DNA of 64,000 nt from Streptomyces cyaneus (GTDB taxonomy: Bacteria; Actinomycetota; Actinomycetes; Streptomycetales; Streptomycetaceae): positions 1 to 64,000 of the forward strand of contig NZ_RQJW01000012.1 in NCBI RefSeq assembly GCF_004028635.1, written 5' to 3'. Positions 41,061-49,200 of this stretch are shown piece after piece. The notes below the pieces were generated by a model. It was not told where the DNA came from and made no database searches. It saw only the letters and a list, made by a program, of their open reading frames with translations. Numbering within the stretch: the stretch's first letter is position 1; the number at the start of each line of letters is the position of its first letter. Position numbers and translations under genes: made by a program.

Positions 41061-42508
41061 CGGACGTCGACGTCGCTGTCGTCGGCAGCGGCCCCAACGG
41101 ACTCGCCGCCGCGGTCACCATGGCCCGCGCCGGTCTGCGCGTCGAAATCCGCGAACGTGCCGACGACATCGGCGGCGGACTGCGCACCGCCGCGCTGTTC
41201 GACAGCGAGGTCGTGCACGACATCTGCGCCGCGGTGCACCCCATGGCCCCCGCCTCGCGGTTCTTCCGCGAGTTCGGCCTCGCCGCCCGCGGGGTGGAAC
41301 TCCTCCAGCCCCCGATCGCCTACGCCCAACTCCTCGACGGGGGGACCGCCGCACTGGCGCAGCGCGACCTCGCGGCCACCTGTGCCGGACTCGGCGCCGA
41401 CGGCGCCCGGTGGCGCAGGCTCATGGAGCCCCTGGTCGCGCACAGCACAGGCGTCGTCGACTTCATGCTGTCCGGGCAGCGGTCCTGGCCCGACGACCTC
41501 GCCGCCCCGGCTCTGCTGGCGTCGCGCGTCCTGCGTCACGGCAGCCCCTTCCACGGGTTCGCGACCGAGGAGGCGGCCGCGCTGCTCACCGGCGTGGCCG
41601 CGCACGCGGTCGGGCGGCTGCCCAGCCTCGCCTCCGGCGCGACAGCTCTGCTGCTCGGGCACCTCGCCCACAGCACGGGGTGGCCGCTGCCGAAGGGCGG
41701 CAGCGGCGTCATCGCCCGCGCACTCGCCGACGACCTGGTGGCGCACGGCGGCCGCATCCGCACCGGAGCGCCCGTCGCCGACGTGCGGGAGCTGCAGGGC
41801 GCACGGGCCGTCCTGCTGGACGTGGCGCCGAAGGGGTTCCTCGCCCTGGCCGGGGACAGGCTGCCGGGCCGCTACGCAAAGGCCCTGGCGCGCTTCCGGT
41901 ACGGCCCCGGCGCGGCGAAGGCGGACTTCCTTCTCTCCGCGCCGATCCCCTGGCGCGACCCCGAGGTCGGCCGCGCGGGCACGGTTCACCTCGGTGGCAG
42001 CCGGGCCACGATGCTGCGGCAGGAGACCCTCGCGGCGCGCGGTGTCCCGACCGCCGAACCGTTCGTCATGCTCGTCGATCCCGCCGTCACCGACCCCCGA
42101 CGGGAGGTGCGGGGCAGGCGGCCGATCTGGGCGTACGCGCACGTGCCCAACGGCGACACGCGTGATCCGCTGCCGATGATCCGGGCCGCGATCGAGCGGC
42201 ACGCTCCCGGCTTCACGGACACGGTCCTGGCCGAACGGTCTGTCACCGCCGCGGGCTTGGAGGCGTACAACCCGAACTATGTGGGCGGCGACATCCTGGC
42301 GGGGGCCATCACGCTCACCCAGTCGCTGCTGCGTCCCGTGCCCCGGTTCGACCCCTACCGGACTCCGCTGCGCGGGGTGTACCTGTGCTCGGCGTCCACA
42401 CCGCCCGGACCCGGCGTGCACGGCATGTCCGGCTACTGGGCCGCGCGTTCCGCCCTGCGGCACGAGTTCGGCATCCGTACGGCTCCGGTTCTCGGCCCCG
42501 CGTCATGA
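41057..42508 (+). CDS. FAD-dependent oxidoreductase, phytoene-desaturase-like
   Basis: The 483-residue flavoprotein has an N-terminal FAD motif VAVVGSGPNGLAAAVTMARA and the second half of the family pattern (DDIGGGLRTA), with the C-terminal GVYLCSASTPPGPGVHGMSG that closes the FAD site in carotenoid desaturase/isomerase-type enzymes. No carotenoid genes are nearby. In this operon it may oxidise or desaturate a peptide or lipid precursor. Start and stop overlap neighbours by four bases. Confidence 0.85.
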   Translation: MTDVDVAVVGSGPNGLAAAVTMARAGLRVEIRERADDIGGGLRTAALFDSEVVHDICAAVHPMAPASRFFREFGLAARGVELLQPPIAYAQLLDGGTAALAQRDLAATCAGLGADGARWRRLMEPLVAHSTGVVDFMLSGQRSWPDDLAAPALLASRVLRHGSPFHGFATEEAAALLTGVAAHAVGRLPSLASGATALLLGHLAHSTGWPLPKGGSGVIARALADDLVAHGGRIRTGAPVADVRELQGARAVLLDVAPKGFLALAGDRLPGRYAKALARFRYGPGAAKADFLLSAPIPWRDPEVGRAGTVHLGGSRATMLRQETLAARGVPTAEPFVMLVDPAVTDPRREVRGRRPIWAYAHVPNGDTRDPLPMIRAAIERHAPGFTDTVLAERSVTAAGLEAYNPNYVGGDILAGAITLTQSLLRPVPRFDPYRTPLRGVYLCSASTPPGPGVHGMSGYWAARSALRHEFGIRTAPVLGPAS

Positions 42509-42777
42509 GCGTCATGAGCGGCGGGAACGGCGGGAACGGCGGCCCCGAGGCGGAGATCCGCATCGTCCGCCTGGCTGCTCACTCGCCCGCCGCGCCCCTG
42601 ACGGTGATCCGCCTGCTGGCCCTGCTGCCACCGGAATGGCCCTGCTCCACACGGGTGTCGGCGGACCGGATCACGCTGCAGGTCGGGGCCGGTCCGGACG
42701 CGGCACGCGCGGCCGTGGCCACGGCCCTGCGGGACCGCGCGCTGCGCGGCTGGTCCCTGCCCGACGCTCACGAGTGA
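42505..42777 (+). CDS. small hypothetical protein ending the operon
   Basis: The 90-residue protein has a Gly/Asn-rich N-terminus and a compact alpha/beta body (AEIRIVRLAAHSPAAPL, TLQVGAGPDAARAAV). No signal peptide or membrane helix. ATG 42505 overlaps the oxidoreductase stop. It ends 4 bp from the convergent regulator. Function unknown; it could be an accessory subunit. Confidence 0.65.
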   Translation: MSVMSGGNGGNGGPEAEIRIVRLAAHSPAAPLTVIRLLALLPPEWPCSTRVSADRITLQVGAGPDAARAAVATALRDRALRGWSLPDAHE

Positions 42778-42781
42778 GGGG

Positions 42782-43768
42782 TCAGATCCAGCCGCGCTCG
42801 CGAGCCAGGAGAGCGGCCTGCGGCCTTCCCGCCGCGCCGAGCAGTTGCATCACGTCGGCCACGTGGCGCCGGTAGGTGCGGACGGAGATGCCGAGTTCGC
42901 GGGCGCCGATCTCGTCCTTGCTGACCCGGCACATCGATTCCAGGACGCGCTGTTCCAGCTCGGTCGGCTGGTCGCGGCCGTCGCCGTCCTCGTCGTGCGG
43001 CGGAAGGGGCTCCGCCTCGCTCCAGATCTTCTCGAACAGGGCGAGCACATTGGCGACGAGACCGTCCTCACGGACGAGCAGTGCGCCGCGCGCGGTGTCG
43101 TCGGGGTCCACGGGCACCAGGGCGATGCCGCGGTCGTAGACGAGGATGCGCTCGGTGACGGTCTGCGCGACCCGGATCTGCGCGCCCTGCGAGGCGAGTT
43201 CGCGCAGGTAGCCGGCGGTGGGTGGATGGTCGAGCGCCGTGCGCGGCACGACGCTGCGGATCAGCACGCCGCGCCGCAGGCAGCGCTGGTCGAGGGGACG
43301 GGCGTGGGCGATGTTCTCGGGCGTCAGCTCGACGTACGGCTCGACCGAGAGGATCTCCTCGCGCGCGAAGAAGGCCAGGTCGTCGATCCGGGCGCGGATG
43401 CGCTCGACGTCCGCCAGCCGCTCGATGCGCGGAGCGGAAGCGGCCTCCCTTGGCTGCTCCTGGCGCAGCTCGGCGACCAGGTGCCGGGCCTGCGTGACCC
43501 GGGCAAGCTCCCTGTGGAGCTCCCGCAGACACAGGTCGGTGAGGCGCTCCACGGTCGTCTCCGGGTCCGCGGCTGCGAGCGCGCCCGGTCCGGTGCGGTT
43601 CAGCACCCCCAGCGCGCACAAGCGGCGCACGCTCGCGCCCACCTCGTGCCGATCCAGTCCCAGCAGTGTGTGGATCTCGTCGTCGGAGGTGTCCGGATTC
43701 CTCAGGAAGTGCCGGTACACGGCCTCTTCAGGGGCGGAGAGCCCCAGCCCGGACATGTCTGATCCCAT
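42782..43768 (-). CDS. TrmB/LuxR-like transcriptional regulator
   Basis: The 328-residue protein has an N-terminal winged helix (~10-65, APEEAVYRHFLRNPDTSDDE; LGLDRHEVGASVRRLCALG), a central alpha/beta region of ~170 residues, and a C-terminal LuxR/GerE-type helix-turn-helix (~265-328; MCRVSKDEIGARELGISVRT). Streptomyces proteins of this two-HTH type often neighbour specialised-metabolite operons. It converges tail-to-tail with the SDP-like operon (4 bp apart), making it the natural candidate regulator. ATG 43768 follows GGGGGCGGCGACG; the frame runs open further upstream through the tRNA without meaning. Confidence 0.82.
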   Translation of the reverse strand: MGSDMSGLGLSAPEEAVYRHFLRNPDTSDDEIHTLLGLDRHEVGASVRRLCALGVLNRTGPGALAAADPETTVERLTDLCLRELHRELARVTQARHLVAELRQEQPREAASAPRIERLADVERIRARIDDLAFFAREEILSVEPYVELTPENIAHARPLDQRCLRRGVLIRSVVPRTALDHPPTAGYLRELASQGAQIRVAQTVTERILVYDRGIALVPVDPDDTARGALLVREDGLVANVLALFEKIWSEAEPLPPHDEDGDGRDQPTELEQRVLESMCRVSKDEIGARELGISVRTYRRHVADVMQLLGAAGRPQAALLARERGWI

Positions 43769-44088
43769 TGCGTCGCCGCCCCCATTCGACCGCCGCCCCG
43801 ACCCACCCTGCGCACGGCGGACAGGATGGTCGGTCCCGCCCTGGCGCGAGGCGTTCCGCGATCTGGAGTCTAACCCGCACGGACGCCAGGCGAGTTCGGC
43901 GGCGGGTGGGCCGGCCTGGGGGTCGTCGTCCTGCACCGCACGACCAGCGCGGAGGCGATGGTCCACTGGTCGATGACCATGGTCATGAGCCGCCGTCCGC
44001 CCCGAAAACGAAGCAGCGCCCGACCCGACCGAAGCCGACTCAGGCGCTGCGCAGCAGGTCAGGCGGGGTATCCCCGCCACCCGCACCG
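43769..44088. other. intergenic region regulator / tRNA-Lys
   Basis: These 320 bp have no frame with convincing codon bias on either strand. They should contain the promoter of the TrmB/LuxR-like gene. A GGCGGGGTATCCCCGCC inverted repeat at 44062-44078, just 3' of the tRNA on the minus strand, could be the tRNA terminator (GGCGGGG/CCCCGCC with a TAT loop). Confidence 0.5.
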
Positions 44089-44161
44089 TAGGCCCTGTGG
44101 GACTCGAACCCACAACCAATGGATTAAAAGTCCACTGCTCTGCCAATTGAGCTAAGGGCCC
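44089..44161 (-). tRNA. tRNA-Lys (TTT)
   Basis: Minus-strand cloverleaf with acceptor GGGCCCT/AGGGCC, D-arm TAGCTCAATTGGCAGAGCA, anticodon loop CTTTTAA and T-arm TGTGGGTTCGAGTCCCACA. CCA is not encoded. Confidence 0.95.
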
Positions 44162-44281
44162 AGGCGATGTTGCCACCCCGAGCATAGCCGCCCGTGGCCG
44201 TGTCTCCGATCGGGTATCGGGGACACGGCCACGTCGGCGGTGGCGGACGGCGATGAGATGAGTCCTCGCGCGCCCCGCAGC

Positions 44282-45817
44282 CTACGGATCCACCGCCTCA
44301 GCCGCCCCCGCCCGAGCCGCCTCCCGGGCGATCGTCCGCTCGTGGTCGGGGTTGAGGAACCAGTGCCGGGCCGAGGCCAGCCACCAGGTGGCGGCGAAGC
44401 CGAGGACGACCAGGACGGCGATGGGGGCGTAGTTGAAGGTCTCCCAGGTCACCGGGGACACCTGCGGCAGCATGAAGAGGATCGTGATCACGCCGACCCA
44501 TGCCACCGACACCACCCCCACGACCCCCGACCAGCGGCCCAGATGCCACGGTCCCCGCTCGAAGGCCTCCCCCTTGCGCAGCCGCAGCAGCGTCGGGATG
44601 ACGTACGCGATGTACAGGCCGATCACCGCGATCGAGGTCACCGCCGCGTAGGCCGTCACATTGATCAGATACGGCAGGCCCAGGACCAGCGCCCCGCCCG
44701 CTGCCAGCCACACCGCCGCGACCGGCGTGCGCGTGCGCGGGCTGACCGTGTGCCAGATGCGGGAGAAGGGAAGCGCGCCGTCCCTCGAAAAGGCATAGAT
44801 CATGCGGCTGTTGGCCGTCACCGACGCCATCCCGCAGAACAGCTGCGCCCCGATCACGACCAGCAGCAGAAGCTTGCCGGCGGTCGCGCCCAGCGCGTCG
44901 AGCAGGATCTGCGCGGGCGGCGCGCCCGTCGGGGACGTGAGGGCACCCTCGTACGACTGGATCGCGAAGGTGAAGCCCAGCAGCAACACGAAGCCCGCGA
45001 TCCATGACGTCCAGATCGACCGCACGATGCCCTTCGGGCCCGCGGTCGACGCGTCGTGCGTCTCCTCCGTCATGTGCGCCGAGGCGTCGTAGCCGGTGAA
45101 GGTGTACTGGGCCATCAGCAGGCCCAGCAGCACCACGTACACCCCGCTGCCCCAGCCCGTGTTGTTCACGAACTCGCCGAAGACGAACGACGCGGACTGA
45201 TGGTGGTCCGGTACGAAGGCCAGCGCGCCGACGATCACCGCGACACCCAGCACGTGCCACCACACGCTGATGCTGTTGAGCAGCGCGACGATGCGTACGC
45301 CGAAGGTGTTGAGGAGGCCGTGCAGCACCAGGATCCCCGCGAAGAGCAGGATCGTGCGGCCCGGCGTCACCTCGAAGCCGAACTGGAGGTTCAGGTACGC
45401 GCCCAGGAAGGACGCGGCCCCGAAGTCGATGCCCGCCGTCACCGCCACCTGGCCCAGCACGTTGAACCAGCCCGTGAACCACGCCCAGACGGCGGCCGTA
45501 CGCGGCGGCGCAAGCCGGTGCGCCCAGAAGTACAGGCCCGCCGACGTCGGGTACGCCGAGCAGATCTCGGCCATGGACAGGCCGACGAAGAGGGTCATCA
45601 GGCCCACGGCCACCCAGCCCCAGGTGATCACCGCCGGGCCGCCCGTGTTCATGCCGAACAGGTAGAGGGTCAGGCACCCCGACAGGACCGAGATGATCGT
45701 GAAGGAGACCGCGTAGTTGGAGAACGCCGACATGCGGCGGGCGAGAACCTGCGTGTAGCCGAGCTGGGCCAGCCGCTCTTCGTCAGACAGCCCACTCGCT
45801 ATGGCGTCATCTGTCAT
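44282..45817 (-). CDS. amino acid permease (APC superfamily, GABA-permease-like)
   Basis: The 511-residue transporter has 12 predicted helices of the amino acid-polyamine-organocation superfamily. Early helices include the unwound substrate motif region (AFSNYAVSFTIISVLSGCLT). YTFTGYDASAHMTEETHDAS matches the helix 6 / loop signature of the bacterial GABA/choline/amine permease subgroup. The likely substrate is a GABA-like amine or amino acid. ATG 45817 follows GGGGAC. It is expressed alone; the next minus gene upstream ends only 48 bp away. Confidence 0.88.
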   Translation of the reverse strand: MTDDAIASGLSDEERLAQLGYTQVLARRMSAFSNYAVSFTIISVLSGCLTLYLFGMNTGGPAVITWGWVAVGLMTLFVGLSMAEICSAYPTSAGLYFWAHRLAPPRTAAVWAWFTGWFNVLGQVAVTAGIDFGAASFLGAYLNLQFGFEVTPGRTILLFAGILVLHGLLNTFGVRIVALLNSISVWWHVLGVAVIVGALAFVPDHHQSASFVFGEFVNNTGWGSGVYVVLLGLLMAQYTFTGYDASAHMTEETHDASTAGPKGIVRSIWTSWIAGFVLLLGFTFAIQSYEGALTSPTGAPPAQILLDALGATAGKLLLLVVIGAQLFCGMASVTANSRMIYAFSRDGALPFSRIWHTVSPRTRTPVAAVWLAAGGALVLGLPYLINVTAYAAVTSIAVIGLYIAYVIPTLLRLRKGEAFERGPWHLGRWSGVVGVVSVAWVGVITILFMLPQVSPVTWETFNYAPIAVLVVLGFAATWWLASARHWFLNPDHERTIAREAARAGAAEAVDP

Positions 45818-45865
45818 GTCCCCAGCGATTCCCGCGCCGGGGGCATGACACACGTCACAACTTGG

Positions 45866-48800
45866 CTAGAAAAGGCCCTTGTAGCCCTGCCAGCCGCCCG
45901 CGATCTTCACTCGCGCCCCGAACGACCCCTTGCCGTCACCGTTGTTGCGCCAGACATTGCCGCTGCCGTCCCGCGAGACGAGGTCGGCCTTCCCGTCCCC
46001 GGTGATGTCCCCGGGGCCGACGATGACGTTGTAACCGGTGCCCCAGCCCGTGAAGACCTTCACGCGATCCTTCAACAGACCGTTGCCCAGGCCGTTGTAG
46101 CGCCACAGCGCCCCCGCCCTGTCACGGGCGAGGACATCCCCGTGACCGTCGCCGTTGAGGTCCCCGGCGCCCAGGATCTTCGTGTATCCGGTCCACGCCG
46201 AACGGATCTTCTTCCCCGCCGCGAGCGTCCCGTCGCTCTTCGCCGCGAAGAGGTAGATGTCCCCGGTCGACGCCTTCCGCGCCAGCAGGTCGGCCCGCTT
46301 GTCACCGGTCAGATCACCGGGCGAGGTGAGCACGTTGTAGGCGTTCCAGCCAGTACCCAGCTTCGTGTACGCCATCGAAGTCTCCGGCGCCAGACCGCAC
46401 TTGACCTTGTACCCGCGCAGCGAGCCGTCGCTCATCCGCACCAGCACGTCATTGCAGCGATCGCCGTTCAGGTCCCCGAACGGCACCGCGACCGCCTTCG
46501 TCGACCAGCCGCTCCCCGAGACCTTCCCGGAGAACGTGCCCTTGCCGGTGCCCTGCTGGAAGGTCAGCGCGCCCGAGGCGTTGAGGGTGAGCAGGTCACC
46601 GACACCGTCCGGCAGGCCCGCCGCGCCGACGTGGTCGCGGGGGACCGCGTCGCCCTTCACCAGCCGGACGGTGCCGCGCACCTGGAGCGGGGCGCCGACG
46701 CCGTCGGCCGGGGTGACCGTCAGGGTCCAGTCGTAGGAGCCGTTCGGCACGAAGGCGTCCCCGGTCCTCGTGGGGTCGTCGCCGTGCCAGCCGACGGTCA
46801 GCTCGCCGCGTGCCGCCGTTCCGTCCACACCGTCGGTGTAGACCTTGCCGGTCGCGCGGTTGCGGACGGTCAGGTCCCAGCCCGAGGAGGGCTTGGACAG
46901 CAGCACCGTGGTGAGGGTGTCCGGCACGGTGTCGCTCGTGCGGGCCGTGACGGTCGCCGTGTTCTGCGCGGGACCCAGCAGGCGGAGCGGCTGCTGCGCG
47001 ACCCCGGACGGGACGAGGTGCACCCGCTCCTGGTCGTCCACGTAGGCCGCGTTCGCGCCGGCCTCGTCGACCGTCCAGCGCACGTCCCGCTGCGAGACCC
47101 CGGTGTCGGGCAGATCGCCGATGACCCGGCTCGCGGCCGTCCCGTCGGCGACCGTCGTGAGCGTCAGCTTCCCGGCCTGCCGGTCGTGCGTGACGACGAA
47201 CCCGTCCCCGAGCTTGGCCTCACCCGTCGGCACGGCCACGGACCTCTTCGCCGTACGGTCGTAGACCCCGGCCGTGTCACCGCACGTCCAGTACAAGTAC
47301 CGCCCGAGCGCCTGGAGTTCGGTCGGCGCACAGCCCGATGCGAGCGTCACCGTCTCGGTGGTCTTCTTCGTCGTCAGGTTGTACGCGGTGACCGTGCCGG
47401 GGGCCTCGCCCCCCGTCCACAGGGTGTCGCCGGAGAGGGCGGCGGGGCCCCGCGCGGCGTACGGCTCCGCCTGGTCACCGATCTTGTAGACGTATTTGTT
47501 GCTGGGCGTCGTGTAGAGGACGTACCGCCCCGACACGTCGAGGATGCGCCCGTCGATGGGCACGCTCCGCTCCCACAGTCCCGCGCCGGTGGGGCCGTTG
47601 ACACGCAGGACGTCGGTCTCCGAGCCGTATGCCATCCAGGCGATCCGCCCGTCGGCCGTACCGAAGACCTGCGAGCAGGCCACTTCGGTCACCGGGCAGC
47701 TGCCGATCGCTCCGGCGGAGGTGGGCGTGAACTCGGAGCGCTCACCGAAGGCGGGGGCGCCGGTGGCGGCGACGGTCCGCAGATAGTCGTCGCGCTGCGT
47801 GCTGCCGCCGGTGTCGATGACGACCAGGCGGCCCTGCTCCAGCGAGATGCCCTGGATCGGGGCCGGGGGCCTGGGAAGCGCCTTGACCTGCGTGACGACC
47901 GGCTCGCCCGACGCGTCGGCGTGGATGCGCTGAATACCCCAGTCGTCGGCGGCGGTACGTCCGATGGCGAGGGCGGTGCCGTCCGACACGGCGGTGACCT
48001 CGCTGCGCGAGGCGGTGAGCAGGGTCACCTCGGCACCGCCCGCGATCGGCTTGGCCGTGATCTGGGTGCTGCCGGTGGGCTGGTGCACCAGCCAGTCGCC
48101 GACGACGGCCAGGTCGTCGACATAGTTGGCGCTGGGGCTTCCGGCGAGACCCACCTCCACCGGGGCGGCCGCCAGGTCGCCGCGGGGCACCACCAGCACC
48201 TTGGTGTTCAACGCCTTGCTGTAGACGGCGACATGGTCCGGCGAGAGCTTGACGTAGCCGTAGGCGAGGGAGGGCAGCGGCTGGGTCCAGTTCTGCACGC
48301 GGCCCGTGGCGCGGTCGACGGCGACCATGCGGGCGGCGCCGTCCAGCGTCGCGTTGAAGATCAGGCCCTTGGCGTCGGCGCCGCGCGGCTGCCCCAGCGT
48401 CATGCCCGCGGGCGCCCCGCCGACCTGCGTGTCGACGACGCTCCCGTCCTCGCCCACGTCCAGGAGGTGGACGACCCGCGTGACCGTGCCGTCGGCGTTC
48501 GTGACGCCGGCGGCGGTGACGACCGTGGTGCCGTAGATCGTGAGCACGGTGTGGCCCGCGGGCAGCTGGAAGGTGCGGGTGGTGCCGTCCGCCGCGTTCC
48601 AGAAGTCGATCCTGCCGCCCGACGCACGGTAGGCGAGCACATCGGTGCCGGTGCCCGACATGCTCGCGTAGCCGGTCGGCATCGGCGCCTCGAAGGCCCT
48701 GCCGTCGGCGTACCGCGTCCACAGCAGCCGGGAGCTGCCCTCCAGCCGGTGGAAGACGCCCTCGGCGCCTGCCCCGTTCGCACCGGTCGTGGTGTCGGCG

Positions 48801-48985
48801 AAGTGGAGCGCCGCCGCCAGATTGGTGGTCCGCAAGGTCGACGGTACGACCGTCTCCTGCGGCACCTCCGCCGCCGACGCGCCCGGCAGCAGCGGGCTCA
48901 GCCCACCCGCGAGCGCGGCGGAGACGGCCACGGCGACGGCCGCGCGTCTCGCTCTCGAACGACGTACGAAGACATGGCGGGCCAA
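45866..48985 (-). CDS. large secreted FG-GAP/VCBS repeat protein
   Basis: The ~1039-residue exported protein has an Arg-rich start and a signal peptide ending near GASA (AVAVAVSAALAGGLSPLLPG). A long WD40/Kelch-like beta-propeller region (~60-650) and an Ig-like domain follow. The last ~250 residues hold FG-GAP repeats with calcium-type motifs (GDLNGDGHGDVLARD, GDITGDGKADLVSRD). It is probably surface- or matrix-bound. TTG 48985 has AGGGGAGG just upstream and is preferred over GTG 49024, which has only a weak site. Ligand unknown. Confidence 0.85.
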   Translation of the reverse strand: MARHVFVRRSRARRAAVAVAVSAALAGGLSPLLPGASAAEVPQETVVPSTLRTTNLAAALHFADTTTGANGAGAEGVFHRLEGSSRLLWTRYADGRAFEAPMPTGYASMSGTGTDVLAYRASGGRIDFWNAADGTTRTFQLPAGHTVLTIYGTTVVTAAGVTNADGTVTRVVHLLDVGEDGSVVDTQVGGAPAGMTLGQPRGADAKGLIFNATLDGAARMVAVDRATGRVQNWTQPLPSLAYGYVKLSPDHVAVYSKALNTKVLVVPRGDLAAAPVEVGLAGSPSANYVDDLAVVGDWLVHQPTGSTQITAKPIAGGAEVTLLTASRSEVTAVSDGTALAIGRTAADDWGIQRIHADASGEPVVTQVKALPRPPAPIQGISLEQGRLVVIDTGGSTQRDDYLRTVAATGAPAFGERSEFTPTSAGAIGSCPVTEVACSQVFGTADGRIAWMAYGSETDVLRVNGPTGAGLWERSVPIDGRILDVSGRYVLYTTPSNKYVYKIGDQAEPYAARGPAALSGDTLWTGGEAPGTVTAYNLTTKKTTETVTLASGCAPTELQALGRYLYWTCGDTAGVYDRTAKRSVAVPTGEAKLGDGFVVTHDRQAGKLTLTTVADGTAASRVIGDLPDTGVSQRDVRWTVDEAGANAAYVDDQERVHLVPSGVAQQPLRLLGPAQNTATVTARTSDTVPDTLTTVLLSKPSSGWDLTVRNRATGKVYTDGVDGTAARGELTVGWHGDDPTRTGDAFVPNGSYDWTLTVTPADGVGAPLQVRGTVRLVKGDAVPRDHVGAAGLPDGVGDLLTLNASGALTFQQGTGKGTFSGKVSGSGWSTKAVAVPFGDLNGDRCNDVLVRMSDGSLRGYKVKCGLAPETSMAYTKLGTGWNAYNVLTSPGDLTGDKRADLLARKASTGDIYLFAAKSDGTLAAGKKIRSAWTGYTKILGAGDLNGDGHGDVLARDRAGALWRYNGLGNGLLKDRVKVFTGWGTGYNVIVGPGDITGDGKADLVSRDGSGNVWRNNGDGKGSFGARVKIAGGWQGYKGLF

Positions 48986-49140
48986 GGCGATCCTCCCCTG
49001 AACACGGGAGAGGGAGCGGCGCACTGTTCTCAGATGCCCCCGGCCCCCCGGCCGTCACATCCCTCTCATAAGTCGGCTGATCTTACAGCTCTTTCACAGG
49101 CGCGGGCGGAGCGGTTTCCGACCGGCCCCGCGCACGAGAA

Positions 49141-49180
49141 AGCGCCGGGCCCCCACCCGATTGGGTGAGGGCCCGGCGCT
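49141..49180 (-). terminator. terminator of the DEAD-box helicase gene
   Basis: AGCGCCGGGCCC and GGGCCCGGCGCT arms flank an inner CACCC/GGGTG stem. A short T-run follows on the minus strand. It lies 20 bp after the helicase stop. Confidence 0.85.
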
Positions 49181-49200
49181 CAGTGCGTTACCGGCGGACG

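Noticed and set aside
41057..42508. Carotenoid pathway gene
   Set aside because: The fold is phytoene-desaturase-like, but no phytoene synthase, cyclase or GGPP synthase adjoins.
45056..49168. Very long plus-strand open frame opposite the FG-GAP gene (also 17929-21927 minus, 49165-51366 plus, 56404-59877 minus)
   Set aside because: Antisense frames stay open because of high GC. Composition is unnatural (runs of Arg/Gly/Val), they lack ribosome sites, and they lie over well-identified genes on the other strand.
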